NCBI GenBank assembly: GCA_021813875.1
Contig: JAKAJF010000014.1
Location: forward strand, 1 to 12,731
Direction: 5' to 3'
Origin: a bacterium
Lineage (GTDB): Bacteria > Patescibacteriota > Patescibacteriia > Patescibacteriales > JAKAJF01
DNA length: 12,731 bases
The position numbers and the translations under genes are program-made. Positions 1-5,996 of the stretch are shown piece after piece. How positions within the stretch are numbered: the stretch's first letter is position 1; each line of letters opens with the position of its first letter. The notes under the pieces were generated by a model, which saw only the letters and a program-made list of their open reading frames with translations, was not told the DNA's origin and made no database searches.

Positions 1-1
1 A

Positions 2-352
2 AAGGATTTTGCCAAACTCCTCAACATGGCGGTCTTGAAGAGACTCCCGGGCATAGTCAGCATGGAGAGGAGCCCGCTAAAAAGGAGGAACCGCGTCTAT
101 CTTGATTATCTGCAGAACCGCAAAGGGCAGACGATGGCCGCCGCTTATTCGGTCAGGCCCGAACCGGGCGCCACCGTTTCGGCTCCGTTGAAGTGGGAAG
201 AGGTCAATAGCAATTTGGACCCCAAAGCTTTTAACATAAAAACCATCGGCAAGCGGATCCAGAAAATAGGGGATATCTGGCAGGAAGTTTTGGGAGAAGG
301 CGTCAACATGCTTGAATGCCTGGGCCGGATAGAGAAATTATTAAAGAATTAA
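2..352 (+). CDS. LigD-type DNA polymerase/primase domain protein, 3' end only
   Basis: This is the C-terminal end of a eukaryotic-type primase/polymerase domain as found in LigD, which adds ribo- or deoxynucleotides to broken DNA ends in bacterial non-homologous end joining. The frame is open to the left edge of the window, so the ATG at 26 is internal and the true start lies upstream. The visible part carries the family's C-terminal signature: RVYLDYLQNRKGQT, then AAAYSVRPEPGATVSAPLKW, then the tail with DPKAFNIKTIGKRIQKIGD. The N-terminal catalytic aspartates lie outside the window. The protein ends soon after the polymerase domain, so no ligase domain follows it here. One base separates its TAA from the next ATG, so the three genes at 2-796 are probably co-transcribed. 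Whether a ligase or Ku gene lies upstream cannot be seen. Confidence 0.85.
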   Translation, partial: KDFAKLLNMAVLKRLPGIVSMERSPLKRRNRVYLDYLQNRKGQTMAAAYSVRPEPGATVSAPLKWEEVNSNLDPKAFNIKTIGKRIQKIGDIWQEVLGEGVNMLECLGRIEKLLKN

Positions 353-353
353 T

Positions 354-551
354 ATGCGGAAAAACGGAAAAAAGACACAAAAGAAGGTCAGAGAAGTTTT
401 AAATAAATCTAAGCGGGGCGGGCTCAAGCGCGATACTGGCGGGCCGGTGAGAAAAAGGAAACAGGCGGTCGCGACAGGACTGTCGGAAACCAGAGAAGAG
501 GGGAACAAGGTCCCCCTGCCCCCTAAGAAGAGAAAGGAGGTGAAAAAATGA
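354..551 (+). CDS. small basic DUF6496-like protein
   Basis: This encodes a 65-residue, very lysine/arginine-rich protein of unknown function. The middle part has the pattern of the DUF6496 family: a basic stretch, then GGLKRDTGGPVRKRKQAVAT and GLSETREEG, matching the family's 'GKL..G.G..V..R.QAIAIALSEA' pattern as I recall it. The tail is PPKKRKEVKK. The charge suggests nucleic-acid binding, but that is inference. The start lies one base after the LigD-domain stop and has no recognisable SD, so translation probably depends on coupling. The stop TGA at 549-551 overlaps the next ATG (ATGA), and the last codons carry the SD of that gene. Small proteins of this type are often annotated near stress genes, which fits the neighbours. 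Confidence 0.65.
   Translation: MRKNGKKTQKKVREVLNKSKRGGLKRDTGGPVRKRKQAVATGLSETREEGNKVPLPPKKRKEVKK
535..550 (+). promoter_or_regulatory. extended Shine-Dalgarno of the GlsB-like gene
   Basis: The segment GAAAGGAGGTGA (about 532-543) lies 4 bases before the ATG at 548. It matches the complement of the 16S rRNA 3' end over about 12 bases. It is embedded in the lysine codons at the end of the upstream gene. Confidence 0.8.
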
Positions 552-796
552 GCATAATCATAATGATAATCATCGGGTTGATCGCCGGCTGGGTCGCCGG
601 TCTGATAATGAAAGGAAGGGGCTTGGGCATCGGCGGTGACATCGTCGTCGGCATCATCGGATCCTTGATAGGCGGATACCTGTTCCGCCTGTTAGGAGCG
701 AGCTCCAGCGGCGGTTGGATCGGATCGATAATCACGGCGATCATCGGAGCCATCGTCCTGCTCTTTATCATTAGTCTGGTCAAGAGAGAAGAATAA
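548..796 (+). CDS. GlsB/YeaQ/YmgE family small membrane protein
   Basis: This is an 82-residue, almost wholly hydrophobic protein of the GlsB/YeaQ/YmgE (transglycosylase-associated) family, linked in other bacteria to general stress responses. The biochemical role is unknown. Three membrane segments can be drawn, at about residues 2-20, 28-47 and 56-78. They contain the family's glycine spacing (GLIAGWVAGLIMKGRG, GDIVVGIIGSLIGGYLF), followed by a short SSSGG loop and IGSIITAIIGAIVLL. The length is normal for the family. The start is well supported by the extended SD, and it overlaps the preceding stop by ATGA. No terminator is evident after it, so reading could continue toward the secreted-repeat genes. 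Confidence 0.88.
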   Translation: MSIIIMIIIGLIAGWVAGLIMKGRGLGIGGDIVVGIIGSLIGGYLFRLLGASSSGGWIGSIITAIIGAIVLLFIISLVKREE

Positions 797-819
797 ACAG
801 TTCATTCCAACAGTCTCGA

Positions 820-848
820 GTAACATTTCTCACCCCCTTTCGTATTAT
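820..848 (+). promoter_or_regulatory. candidate promoter of first secreted-repeat paralog
   Basis: A TATTAT -10 box at 843-848 lies 17 bases after a weak -35 (GTAACA, 820-825). The surrounding block TTTCGTATTATATT is repeated almost unchanged before the second paralog (1577-1590), with GTAAC at the same distance. Transcription would begin near 855, at the foot of a leader hairpin. The -35 matches the consensus poorly, so the call rests mainly on conservation between the two genes. Confidence 0.55.
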
Positions 849-926
849 ATTGTGCGATGAGGAACTACCTTACAATCAAAAGGTCATCCTTAAAAATCGA
901 CTTTTAATAGAAAGGGGGTGAGAAAT
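825..926. repeat. 17-bp perfect inverted repeat whose right arm is the SD
   Basis: The segment 825-841 (ATTTCTCACCCCCTTTC) is the exact reverse complement of 910-926, which contains the Shine-Dalgarno of the secreted-repeat gene starting at 927. The left arm falls in the spacer of the candidate promoter and resembles the 16S rRNA 3' end. If a transcript began upstream of 825, the SD would be locked in a strong stem. If it begins near 855, the left arm is absent from the RNA. Confidence 0.85.
855..899 (+). promoter_or_regulatory. leader hairpin of first secreted-repeat paralog
   Basis: The strand CGATGAGGA (855-863) can pair with TCCTT (887-891) plus ATCG (896-899), with an AAAA bulge at 892-895. 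A second stem inside it pairs ACCTT (867-871) with AAGGT (880-884). The second paralog has the same layout at 1594-1628. The G859-U891 pair here is replaced by A-U there, so the pairing is kept while the bases change. The hairpin would start at the predicted 5' end of the mRNA. Confidence 0.5.
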
Positions 927-1511
927 ATGAAAAAGATATTTGCGTTCATGACAGCTTCTCTTATGGTAGCCATAATGTCGGTGATGGCGGTACCGGCCAG
1001 CTATGCCCAGACTGCCACCGGCAGGGCCACTATATTTAATCCCGGGACCGGTGAAAAATTGATCGTCAATATCGGCGACCCTGTCCCTCCGGGATGGAAG
1101 ATATTCAAAGAAGCGAAACCGGCCGCGAGGACCACTACCACCACGACCACCACTAGCGCAGCTACCACTGTCACGCCGACCACCACGAGTCTGGGCGACC
1201 TGATCATTCTGGACAGGCTTTTTAACACCGGCGGAGTCTTGAATAGTAACGGAGTGCTCGGAAATGGAGGGAGCGATCTTGGTGATCTGTTCATCCTGAA
1301 CCAGCTGTTCGGAGGCGGCGGTACCATCTTTAACTCAAGGACGGGCGCCGGCAGCACCAATTTGAGCAACCTGTTCACTTTAGACGCTTTGTTCGGAGGT
1401 AGGGGAGGAGTGCTTGGCGGCGGAGGAGTGCTTGGAAATAACGGCAATTTGGGAGACTTGTTCATTTTAAATAATCTATTCTCGAACGGAACCGGTGGAC
1501 TTTTCAGATAA
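927..1511 (+). CDS. secreted protein with four Leu/Gly-rich repeats (paralog 1)
   Basis: This encodes a 194-residue secreted protein that I do not recognise by family. Residues 1-27 form a clear signal peptide with cleavage after SYA. Residues 28-63 form a small region around IFNPGTGEKLIVNIGDPVPPGW. A threonine-rich linker follows (about 64-88, with eight consecutive Thr). Four repeats begin at residues 89, 118, 146 and 175 with the core LGDLFILNQLFGGGG. The residue after the fifth hydrophobic position alternates Asp, Asn, Asp, Asn. The protein ends GGLFR. I place the start at the ATG at 927, not the in-frame GTG at 918, because 918 lies inside the SD and 927 gives a standard signal peptide. 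The regular repeats suggest a self-assembling or surface fibre protein, which is inference only. A paralog follows at 1657. Confidence 0.8.
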   Translation: MKKIFAFMTASLMVAIMSVMAVPASYAQTATGRATIFNPGTGEKLIVNIGDPVPPGWKIFKEAKPAARTTTTTTTTSAATTVTPTTTSLGDLIILDRLFNTGGVLNSNGVLGNGGSDLGDLFILNQLFGGGGTIFNSRTGAGSTNLSNLFTLDALFGGRGGVLGGGGVLGNNGNLGDLFILNNLFSNGTGGLFR

Positions 1512-1520
1512 AGGATCCAA

Positions 1521-1553
1521 AAAAGAATGGCGGCAGAACCGTCATTCTTTTTT
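1521..1553 (+). terminator. Rho-independent terminator after paralog 1
   Basis: The arms AAAAGAATGGCGG (1521-1533) and 1539-1551 form a 13-bp stem with one G-U pair and a five-base loop, running into TTTTTT. It starts ten bases after the stop codon and separates the two paralogs into independent transcripts. Confidence 0.88.
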
Positions 1554-1558
1554 GATGG

Positions 1559-1587
1559 GTAACTATTTTCATCATCTTTCGTATTAT
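1559..1587 (+). promoter_or_regulatory. candidate promoter of second secreted-repeat paralog
   Basis: TATTAT at 1582-1587 follows GTAACT (1559-1564) with a 17-base spacer, the same geometry as at 820-848. The window 1577-1602 differs from 838-863 at only two of 26 positions. The preceding terminator implies that a new promoter must lie here. Confidence 0.58.
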
Positions 1588-1593
1588 ATTATG

Positions 1594-1628
1594 CGATAAG
1601 GAAAATCCAGAGGAGATTCCTTATATCG
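1594..1628 (+). promoter_or_regulatory. leader hairpin of second secreted-repeat paralog
   Basis: ATAAGGAA (1596-1603) pairs perfectly with TTCCTTAT (1617-1624). CG at 1594-1595 pairs with CG at 1627-1628 across a two-base bulge. The stem would begin at the predicted transcription start, as in the first paralog. Hairpins at the extreme 5' end are known to stabilise some abundant mRNAs (ompA is the textbook case). That role here is inference. Confidence 0.6.
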
Positions 1629-1639
1629 ACTTTACAGTA

Positions 1640-1659
1640 GAAAGGAGGTGATTTTTATG
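1640..1659 (+). promoter_or_regulatory. 13-base extended Shine-Dalgarno of paralog 2
   Basis: GAAAGGAGGTGAT (1640-1652) is an uninterrupted complement to the canonical 16S rRNA tail AUCACCUCCUUUC and lies four bases before the ATG at 1657. It decides the start against the in-frame GTG at 1648, which sits inside the SD. Confidence 0.85.
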
Positions 1660-2148
1660 AAGAAAACATTATCTCTTTTGACTGCCTCTCTTTTGACGGT
1701 GATGATAGCGGCAGGGATGGCTGTACCCGGCGTTTATGCCCAAGGGGCGGATAATTTCGGCCAGCAACAGCAACAGGGCCAGGGGAATAGCAACCCTAAT
1801 GCCAGCAATCCCAATATGAATCCTAATACCGGCACGGGTACGACTTCTTTGCGTGATTTAATACTGCTCGATCAGCTGAATGCCAACCGGGGCATCTTCG
1901 GCGGCGGCAGCAGCAATTTGGGAGACTTGTTCGTCTTGAACCAGCTGTTCGGAGGCGGCGGAAATATTTTCGGCGGTACTTTGGGAACCAATAACCTGGG
2001 CAATCTGATCGTTTTGGACCAATTATTCGGCAATCGCAGCATATTTAATGGCGGCCTGGGCAGCGGCATCTTCGGCGGCGGCGGCAATTTGGGAGACTTG
2101 TTCGTCTTGAACCAGCTGTTCGGAGGCGCCAAGGGGATCTTCAGATAA
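1657..2148 (+). CDS. secreted protein with four Leu/Gly-rich repeats (paralog 2)
   Basis: This encodes a 163-residue paralog of the preceding gene product. The signal peptide (1-28, ending VYA before Gln) is clearly related to that of paralog 1. The linker differs: Gln/Asn-rich (QQQQQGQGNSNPNASNPNMN, about 38-57) instead of Thr-rich. Four repeats begin at residues 65, 88, 114 and 145 with core LGDLFVLNQLFGGGG. The Asp/Asn alternation (LLDQ, VLNQ, VLDQ, VLNQ) is the same as in paralog 1, and the protein ends KGIFR. At the DNA level, 1891-1957 and 2065-2128 are near-identical, which points to recent repeat duplication. Shared stretches with the first gene also suggest a recent tandem duplication or gene conversion. 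The secreted nature is well supported. The function is unknown. Confidence 0.8.
   Translation: MKKTLSLLTASLLTVMIAAGMAVPGVYAQGADNFGQQQQQGQGNSNPNASNPNMNPNTGTGTTSLRDLILLDQLNANRGIFGGGSSNLGDLFVLNQLFGGGGNIFGGTLGTNNLGNLIVLDQLFGNRSIFNGGLGSGIFGGGGNLGDLFVLNQLFGGAKGIFR
1891..2128 (+). repeat. near-identical internal direct repeat in paralog 2
   Basis: The 67 bases at 1891-1957 and the 64 bases at 2065-2128 are the same apart from a three-base indel and one nearby change. Each encodes a GIFGGG...NLGDLFVLNQLFGG unit. Such identity is greater than the protein repeat requires and suggests recent duplication or recombination. Confidence 0.85.
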
Positions 2149-2168
2149 TTTTGGGAGTTTCTGATAAG

Positions 2169-2197
2169 AAGAAACGGCCCTTGGGGCCGTTTCTTTT
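2169..2197. terminator. terminator between convergent genes
   Basis: AAGAAACGGCCC (2169-2180) pairs with 2184-2195 in a 12-bp GC-rich stem with a three-base loop, followed by TTTT on the plus strand. It lies between the stop of paralog 2 (2148) and the stop of the minus-strand gene (2202). The minus-strand flank is also T-rich (TTTCTTCTTATC), so it may serve both directions. Confidence 0.85.
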
Positions 2198-2201
2198 AGA
2201 T

Positions 2202-3512
2202 CTATTGAGCCTGGGAAGAAGCCACTTCCTGAGGAGTTATGACAATCACGGAAATCCCCCTCTTATTGAAATCTTTGACCATGCCGTCCTCATGCCCGGC
2301 TCCGAATTGGATGATGCCCACATTTTCGCCTTTGTCTTTGAGGGCGTCTATGAAACAATCAACCGCCTCTTCGTTCCTTTGTCCGACCACTACTTGATTT
2401 ATCTCTCCTTCTGCCTGCTTCAATTTGGATTCGAGCAAGTTCTTATCGGCGATGCCGTTGTAAGGATTGTCTGAGCGGGAAGGAGCCGAAGCGGCCAGGG
2501 CAGCGTCGGCCTTATCGGCCGTTTTCAATCGGTCGATATCGGTGCCGATGGAGCTTAAAATTCCTTCGAGCCGACTATCATTCTGGGAAGCGGCGTAATT
2601 CTGCAAGTAAGAAAGGTCACCGTTCAGATTGTCCTGCCGAGAATGGAGGACTTGAAGAAGTTTTATTAAATTAGCTGAAAATAGCCGGGGCGCTTGGCCG
2701 GTGCTGCGGGCAAGGGTGGCGTTATTATCCAGGCTATTGATCCGATCGTTGAGATAGATATAGTTCCTGACAATATCCGCGCTTTTGTCCTGGGTCGCCT
2801 TTATCTCCGCGCCATAGAGGTCGATATTCGAGCCTTCGGCCTTAAGCTCGTAAGGAGCCCCTTCCAGGGCTATGGCCCGATCGATCTTGGCGATCAGTTT
2901 GCCGAGCTCGGCGACGATTTCCTCTTTGGCGGCCGGATCGATATCTTTTTGGGAGAGCTCCTGCTTCAAAGCTCCGAGCTGCTCGGTCAGATCGTTCCTG
3001 CTCTTTATCTCGGCAGCTACTTTGTCCGGCTTTTCTTCCGAGACTTTCCCCTTGAGTTCTCCCTCGACGACGATCAAGTCGACCCCATATTTCTTATTGA
3101 GGCTATCTTCGATGTCATAAATCTGTTTCTGGGCGGCCTGGGCGGCGTCGTTCGAAGGATCGTCTATTTCGCTGCCGGGGTTGCGATGGATCTGCGGGAT
3201 GAGGATGGCGGTACCTTTGGGGTCGGGGACCTCGAATTTTTGGACGCCGCCGACTGGCAGGTAAGTATCGAGGCTCGATAGGACGAAATTCTTATTTTCT
3301 CCGTCGCCAGCGCTCACGGCCGGCCGGACGGCTGATTTCTGCCCCGAAAGCTTGGTCAGCCCCCTGGTCCTCAGGCCGACCATCCCTACGATGGCGAGCA
3401 TCACCATCGGCAGGACGAACAAGACATAGACGCCTTTCTGCCCGCGGGCGAAATGAGGAGAACCGTTTTTATTTCTGCTTTTTGATAAATGATCTTCTTC
3501 GTTTATTTGCAT
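2202..3512 (-). CDS. membrane-anchored TraB/TIKI/ChaN-like protein
   Basis: This encodes a 436-residue protein with a basic N-terminus, one membrane segment at about 27-47 and a large extracytoplasmic part. The first globular section has TAILIPQIHRNPGS (His109) and later DLIVVEG. The last section has QRNEEAVDCFIDALKDKG (Arg379) and GIIQFGAGHEDGMVKDF (His407). An early His motif, a conserved RN and a late GAGH motif are the layout of the TraB/PrgY/GumN-TIKI/ChaN superfamily, which includes metalloproteases and haem-binding proteins. Between them lies a long, charged, probably helical insert (about 120-365). The family assignment is my inference from these motifs. The gene has its own promoter and a structured leader, and no SD lies close to the ATG. 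The start at 3512 is the only plausible one before the membrane segment. Confidence 0.6.
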   Translation of the reverse strand: MQINEEDHLSKSRNKNGSPHFARGQKGVYVLFVLPMVMLAIVGMVGLRTRGLTKLSGQKSAVRPAVSAGDGENKNFVLSSLDTYLPVGGVQKFEVPDPKGTAILIPQIHRNPGSEIDDPSNDAAQAAQKQIYDIEDSLNKKYGVDLIVVEGELKGKVSEEKPDKVAAEIKSRNDLTEQLGALKQELSQKDIDPAAKEEIVAELGKLIAKIDRAIALEGAPYELKAEGSNIDLYGAEIKATQDKSADIVRNYIYLNDRINSLDNNATLARSTGQAPRLFSANLIKLLQVLHSRQDNLNGDLSYLQNYAASQNDSRLEGILSSIGTDIDRLKTADKADAALAASAPSRSDNPYNGIADKNLLESKLKQAEGEINQVVVGQRNEEAVDCFIDALKDKGENVGIIQFGAGHEDGMVKDFNKRGISVIVITPQEVASSQAQ

Positions 3513-3567
3513 TTGTTTTTTTAAATTAATTAAAACCCCCTGCTAGAGAGGGTCGCGGCCTTCCATA

Positions 3568-3613
3568 GGGGAAATCCGTCCTTTTTAGAAAAGATTTTCG
3601 GACGGAAATCTCC
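3568..3613 (-). promoter_or_regulatory. leader hairpin upstream of the TraB/TIKI-like gene
   Basis: The 14-base arms 3568-3581 and 3600-3613 match at 11 positions, with a perfect core TCCGTCC/GGACGGA. The loop contains the palindrome GAAAAGATTTTC (3588-3599). It lies inside the roughly 117-nt 5' leader predicted from the minus-strand promoter. The role is unknown. Confidence 0.5.
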
Positions 3614-3635
3614 TGGGGCGGCTCGCTCGAGAGCC

Positions 3636-3664
3636 AATATAGCAGCCACCTCTTTTTTTGTCAA
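3636..3664 (-). promoter_or_regulatory. near-consensus sigma-70-type promoter, minus strand
   Basis: Read on the minus strand, TTGACA (3659-3664) is followed after exactly 17 bases by TATATT (3636-3641). Transcription would start near 3629, giving a leader of about 117 nt to the ATG at 3512. It faces away from lon. Confidence 0.85.
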
Positions 3665-3693
3665 AGAAATTAATTTTTTTTTAACGAAGTGAA

Positions 3694-3707
3694 TATAAAA
3701 TAAACTG
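3694..3707 (+). promoter_or_regulatory. candidate -10 box of lon, placed for a leaderless mRNA
   Basis: TATAAA at 3694-3699 ends eight bases before the lon ATG at 3708, so transcription would start at or just before the start codon. No SD is visible upstream of the ATG and no good -35 is seen, so the call depends on the -10 alone. Confidence 0.45.
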
Positions 3708-5996
3708 ATGAATAGAAAAAGCTATCCATTCATCCTTATCAGAAAAGCGGTTTTTTTCCCGACCGAGAAAGTCCCCTTGGTCTTAGAAGGTCAAGACGTC
3801 ATCAATACCGTCAACGGCGCCATCAAGGAAGATGGTTTCATAGTCGCGGCCTTCCAGAAGAACGGAGACATGAGCTCGATCGGGGTCCTGGGCAAGATCC
3901 TACAGTTCTGGAGCCTGGCGCCCTCGATCATGGGCATCATCCTCGAAGGCAAGGCAAGGGTGCGGATAAGCAGGGTCTTTAAGGAGGGTGAGATCGAGAA
4001 GGCGGAAACGGAAGAGTTGGTCTTGCGGAATAGGGAATCCGCCAAATTGCAGGCCTTCTCCCGAAACATCTTCGACCAATTCAGGGATCTGGTGCGCCTG
4101 TCCGGAAACCTGCCGCTGTTCCTGGTCGAAGAGATCCAGAAGAGCAACGTTTCTCCGGAAAGCTTGGGGTACATAGTGGCTTCCATCTTGAATTTAGATT
4201 TCAAAGAAAAATTGAAACTTTTGGAGTTGATCGATCTGGAAAAATGGCTGGAAATCGTCAACCGGCATCTGGCCGAGGAATTGAACATCATCAAGGCCGA
4301 AAAAAAGATCCAGGACGAAGTGGAAAAAGAGGTTGGGAAGACCCAAAAAGATTTCATCTTGAGAGAGAGGATGAAAGCCATCGAGAAGGAACTGGGGCTC
4401 AACGAAGAGAATCAGGATTATGATCTTCTCGAGAAGAAGATCAAGAGGGCCATGATGCCCAAAGAAGCTGAAGAGGTCGCCTTCAAGGAGCTCCATCGCT
4501 TGAGAAGCATGCCTGCCACCAGCGCGGAAGCTCCTTATATCAGGACTTATCTCGACTGGCTGACCGAACTGCCTTGGAGTATTAGGGACAGGTCGGTCCT
4601 TGATCTTCCGCGGGCCAAGGAAATTTTGGACGAAGATCATTATGGGTTGGAGAAGGTGAAGGAGAGGATCATCGAGTCCTTGGCCGTGCAGAAATTGACC
4701 AAAGGCAGGAGCGGCCCCACCATCATGTGCTTCGTGGGTCCGCCAGGCACCGGCAAGACTTCGGTCGGAAAATCGATCGCCCGCGCTCTCAACCGGAAAT
4801 TCTTCCGCCTCTCCTTGGGCGGGATCAGGGATGAGGCGGAGATCAGGGGTCACCGACGTACCTATGTCGGCGCCATGCCGGGCAGGATCATTCAAGGCAT
4901 CAAGACGGCGGGCGCCAAGAACCCGGTCTTCATGCTAGATGAGATAGACAAGATGGGCGCTGACTTCAAGGGCGATCCCTCTTCAGCCCTTCTTGAAGTT
5001 CTCGATCCTGAGCAGAATAGATCTTTCTCCGACCATTATCTGGAGATTCCCTTCGATCTTTCTGAAGTTTTCTTCATCTCCACGGCCAACGTTTCAGACA
5101 CCGTTCCTGAAACTTTGCGGGACAGGATGGAAATCATCGAATTCTTCGGTTATACCGATGAAGAAAAATTCCAAATTGCCAAGAATTTCCTCATTCCCAA
5201 AGTGCTGACGAACAACGGTTTGGATCCAGAGCTGCTTCGGATAGAAGAAGGGGCCTTAAAGAAGATCATCAATAAGTATACCCGCGAAGCCGGCGTAAGG
5301 AATTTGGAGAGGCGGCTCGCGGAGATAAGTCGGAAGGTCGCCCGCGGCATAGCCGAAAAGCAGGGCCGGGAGAAAACGGTCGTGACCGAAGCCAACTTGG
5401 CTGATTTCTTAGGACCGGAAGAATTCGAAGTGACCATGAGAGAAGCCAAGGATGAGGTCGGGATAAGCACCGGCATCGCCTGGACCCCGTCCGGAGGAGA
5501 AATAATCTTCGTGGAAGCCACCATCGTTCCGGGGAGGGGAAGATTGATCCTGACCGGCCAGCTCGGGGAAACGATGAAGGAATCGGCCAAAGCCGCCCTT
5601 TCATTCATACGTTCCAAAAGTCAAGAGTTGAAATTCGACCCTGCCTTTTATAAAGATTCCGATATCCACATCCATGTCCCTTCGGGAGCCATTCCCAAGG
5701 ACGGACCTTCGGCCGGCATCGCCATCGCCGCCTCGCTGGCATCGATCCTTACGGACCGGGAAGTCAAGAAGGAAGTCGCCCTGACCGGCGAGATAACCCT
5801 CTCCGGCAAGGTCCTGAAGGTGGGGGGCATCAAGGAGAAAGTCTTGGCCGCCCATAGGGCCGGAGTGGAAACGATCATCTTGCCGAAAGATAATGAGAAC
5901 AACCTTCAGGACGTCCCCCCCGAAGTGAAGGAAAGATTGAGCTTCCGTTTCGTGAGTCATATGGATGAAGTTTTGGAAATAGCCTTGAAATTATGA
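3708..5996 (+). CDS. lon: ATP-dependent Lon protease (LonA type)
   Basis: Lon unfolds and degrades misfolded and regulatory proteins in the cytoplasm as a ring-shaped ATP-driven serine protease. This 762-residue protein has all the expected parts in order: an N-terminal substrate-binding domain (about 1-190), a coiled-coil linker (about 190-290, including KTQKDFILRERMKAIEKELG), an AAA+ module with Walker A GPPGTGKT (344-351) and Walker B FMLDEIDK (Asp411-Glu412), and a C-terminal protease domain. The catalytic dyad is Ser668 in PKDGPSAG and Lys711 in GGIKEK, spaced 43 residues as in E. coli Lon. The length is close to normal and no key residue is missing. There is no SD and the mRNA may be leaderless. 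The stop overlaps the next start (ATGA), so the downstream gene is translationally coupled. No CIRCE-like or other recognised heat-shock operator was seen. Confidence 0.98.
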   Translation: MNRKSYPFILIRKAVFFPTEKVPLVLEGQDVINTVNGAIKEDGFIVAAFQKNGDMSSIGVLGKILQFWSLAPSIMGIILEGKARVRISRVFKEGEIEKAETEELVLRNRESAKLQAFSRNIFDQFRDLVRLSGNLPLFLVEEIQKSNVSPESLGYIVASILNLDFKEKLKLLELIDLEKWLEIVNRHLAEELNIIKAEKKIQDEVEKEVGKTQKDFILRERMKAIEKELGLNEENQDYDLLEKKIKRAMMPKEAEEVAFKELHRLRSMPATSAEAPYIRTYLDWLTELPWSIRDRSVLDLPRAKEILDEDHYGLEKVKERIIESLAVQKLTKGRSGPTIMCFVGPPGTGKTSVGKSIARALNRKFFRLSLGGIRDEAEIRGHRRTYVGAMPGRIIQGIKTAGAKNPVFMLDEIDKMGADFKGDPSSALLEVLDPEQNRSFSDHYLEIPFDLSEVFFISTANVSDTVPETLRDRMEIIEFFGYTDEEKFQIAKNFLIPKVLTNNGLDPELLRIEEGALKKIINKYTREAGVRNLERRLAEISRKVARGIAEKQGREKTVVTEANLADFLGPEEFEVTMREAKDEVGISTGIAWTPSGGEIIFVEATIVPGRGRLILTGQLGETMKESAKAALSFIRSKSQELKFDPAFYKDSDIHIHVPSGAIPKDGPSAGIAIAASLASILTDREVKKEVALTGEITLSGKVLKVGGIKEKVLAAHRAGVETIILPKDNENNLQDVPPEVKERLSFRFVSHMDEVLEIALKL

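Noticed and set aside
918..926. GTG at 918 and the similar GTG at 1648 as starts of the secreted-repeat genes
   Set aside because: Both GTGs form part of the SD itself. The ATGs nine bases later are correctly spaced and begin standard MKK signal peptides.
1121..1190. Thr-codon repeat (ACC/ACG run) as a microsatellite or CRISPR-like array
   Set aside because: It is in frame and encodes the Thr-rich linker of the secreted protein. There are no spacers or regular repeat units.
2694..3281. 195-aa plus-strand frame opposite the TraB/TIKI-like gene
   Set aside because: The minus-strand frame is longer, has a promoter and a membrane anchor, and ends beside a terminator. The plus frame has none of these.
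3620..3635. Short palindrome GGCTC...GAGCC near the minus-strand start site
   Set aside because: It is only five base pairs with a six-base loop. It may be an operator, but there is no second copy to support it.
4194..4895. 233-aa open frame on the minus strand inside lon
   Set aside because: It is antisense to the conserved Lon linker and AAA+ region. The sequence is low-quality, with runs of Phe and Leu from mirrored Lys/Glu codons.
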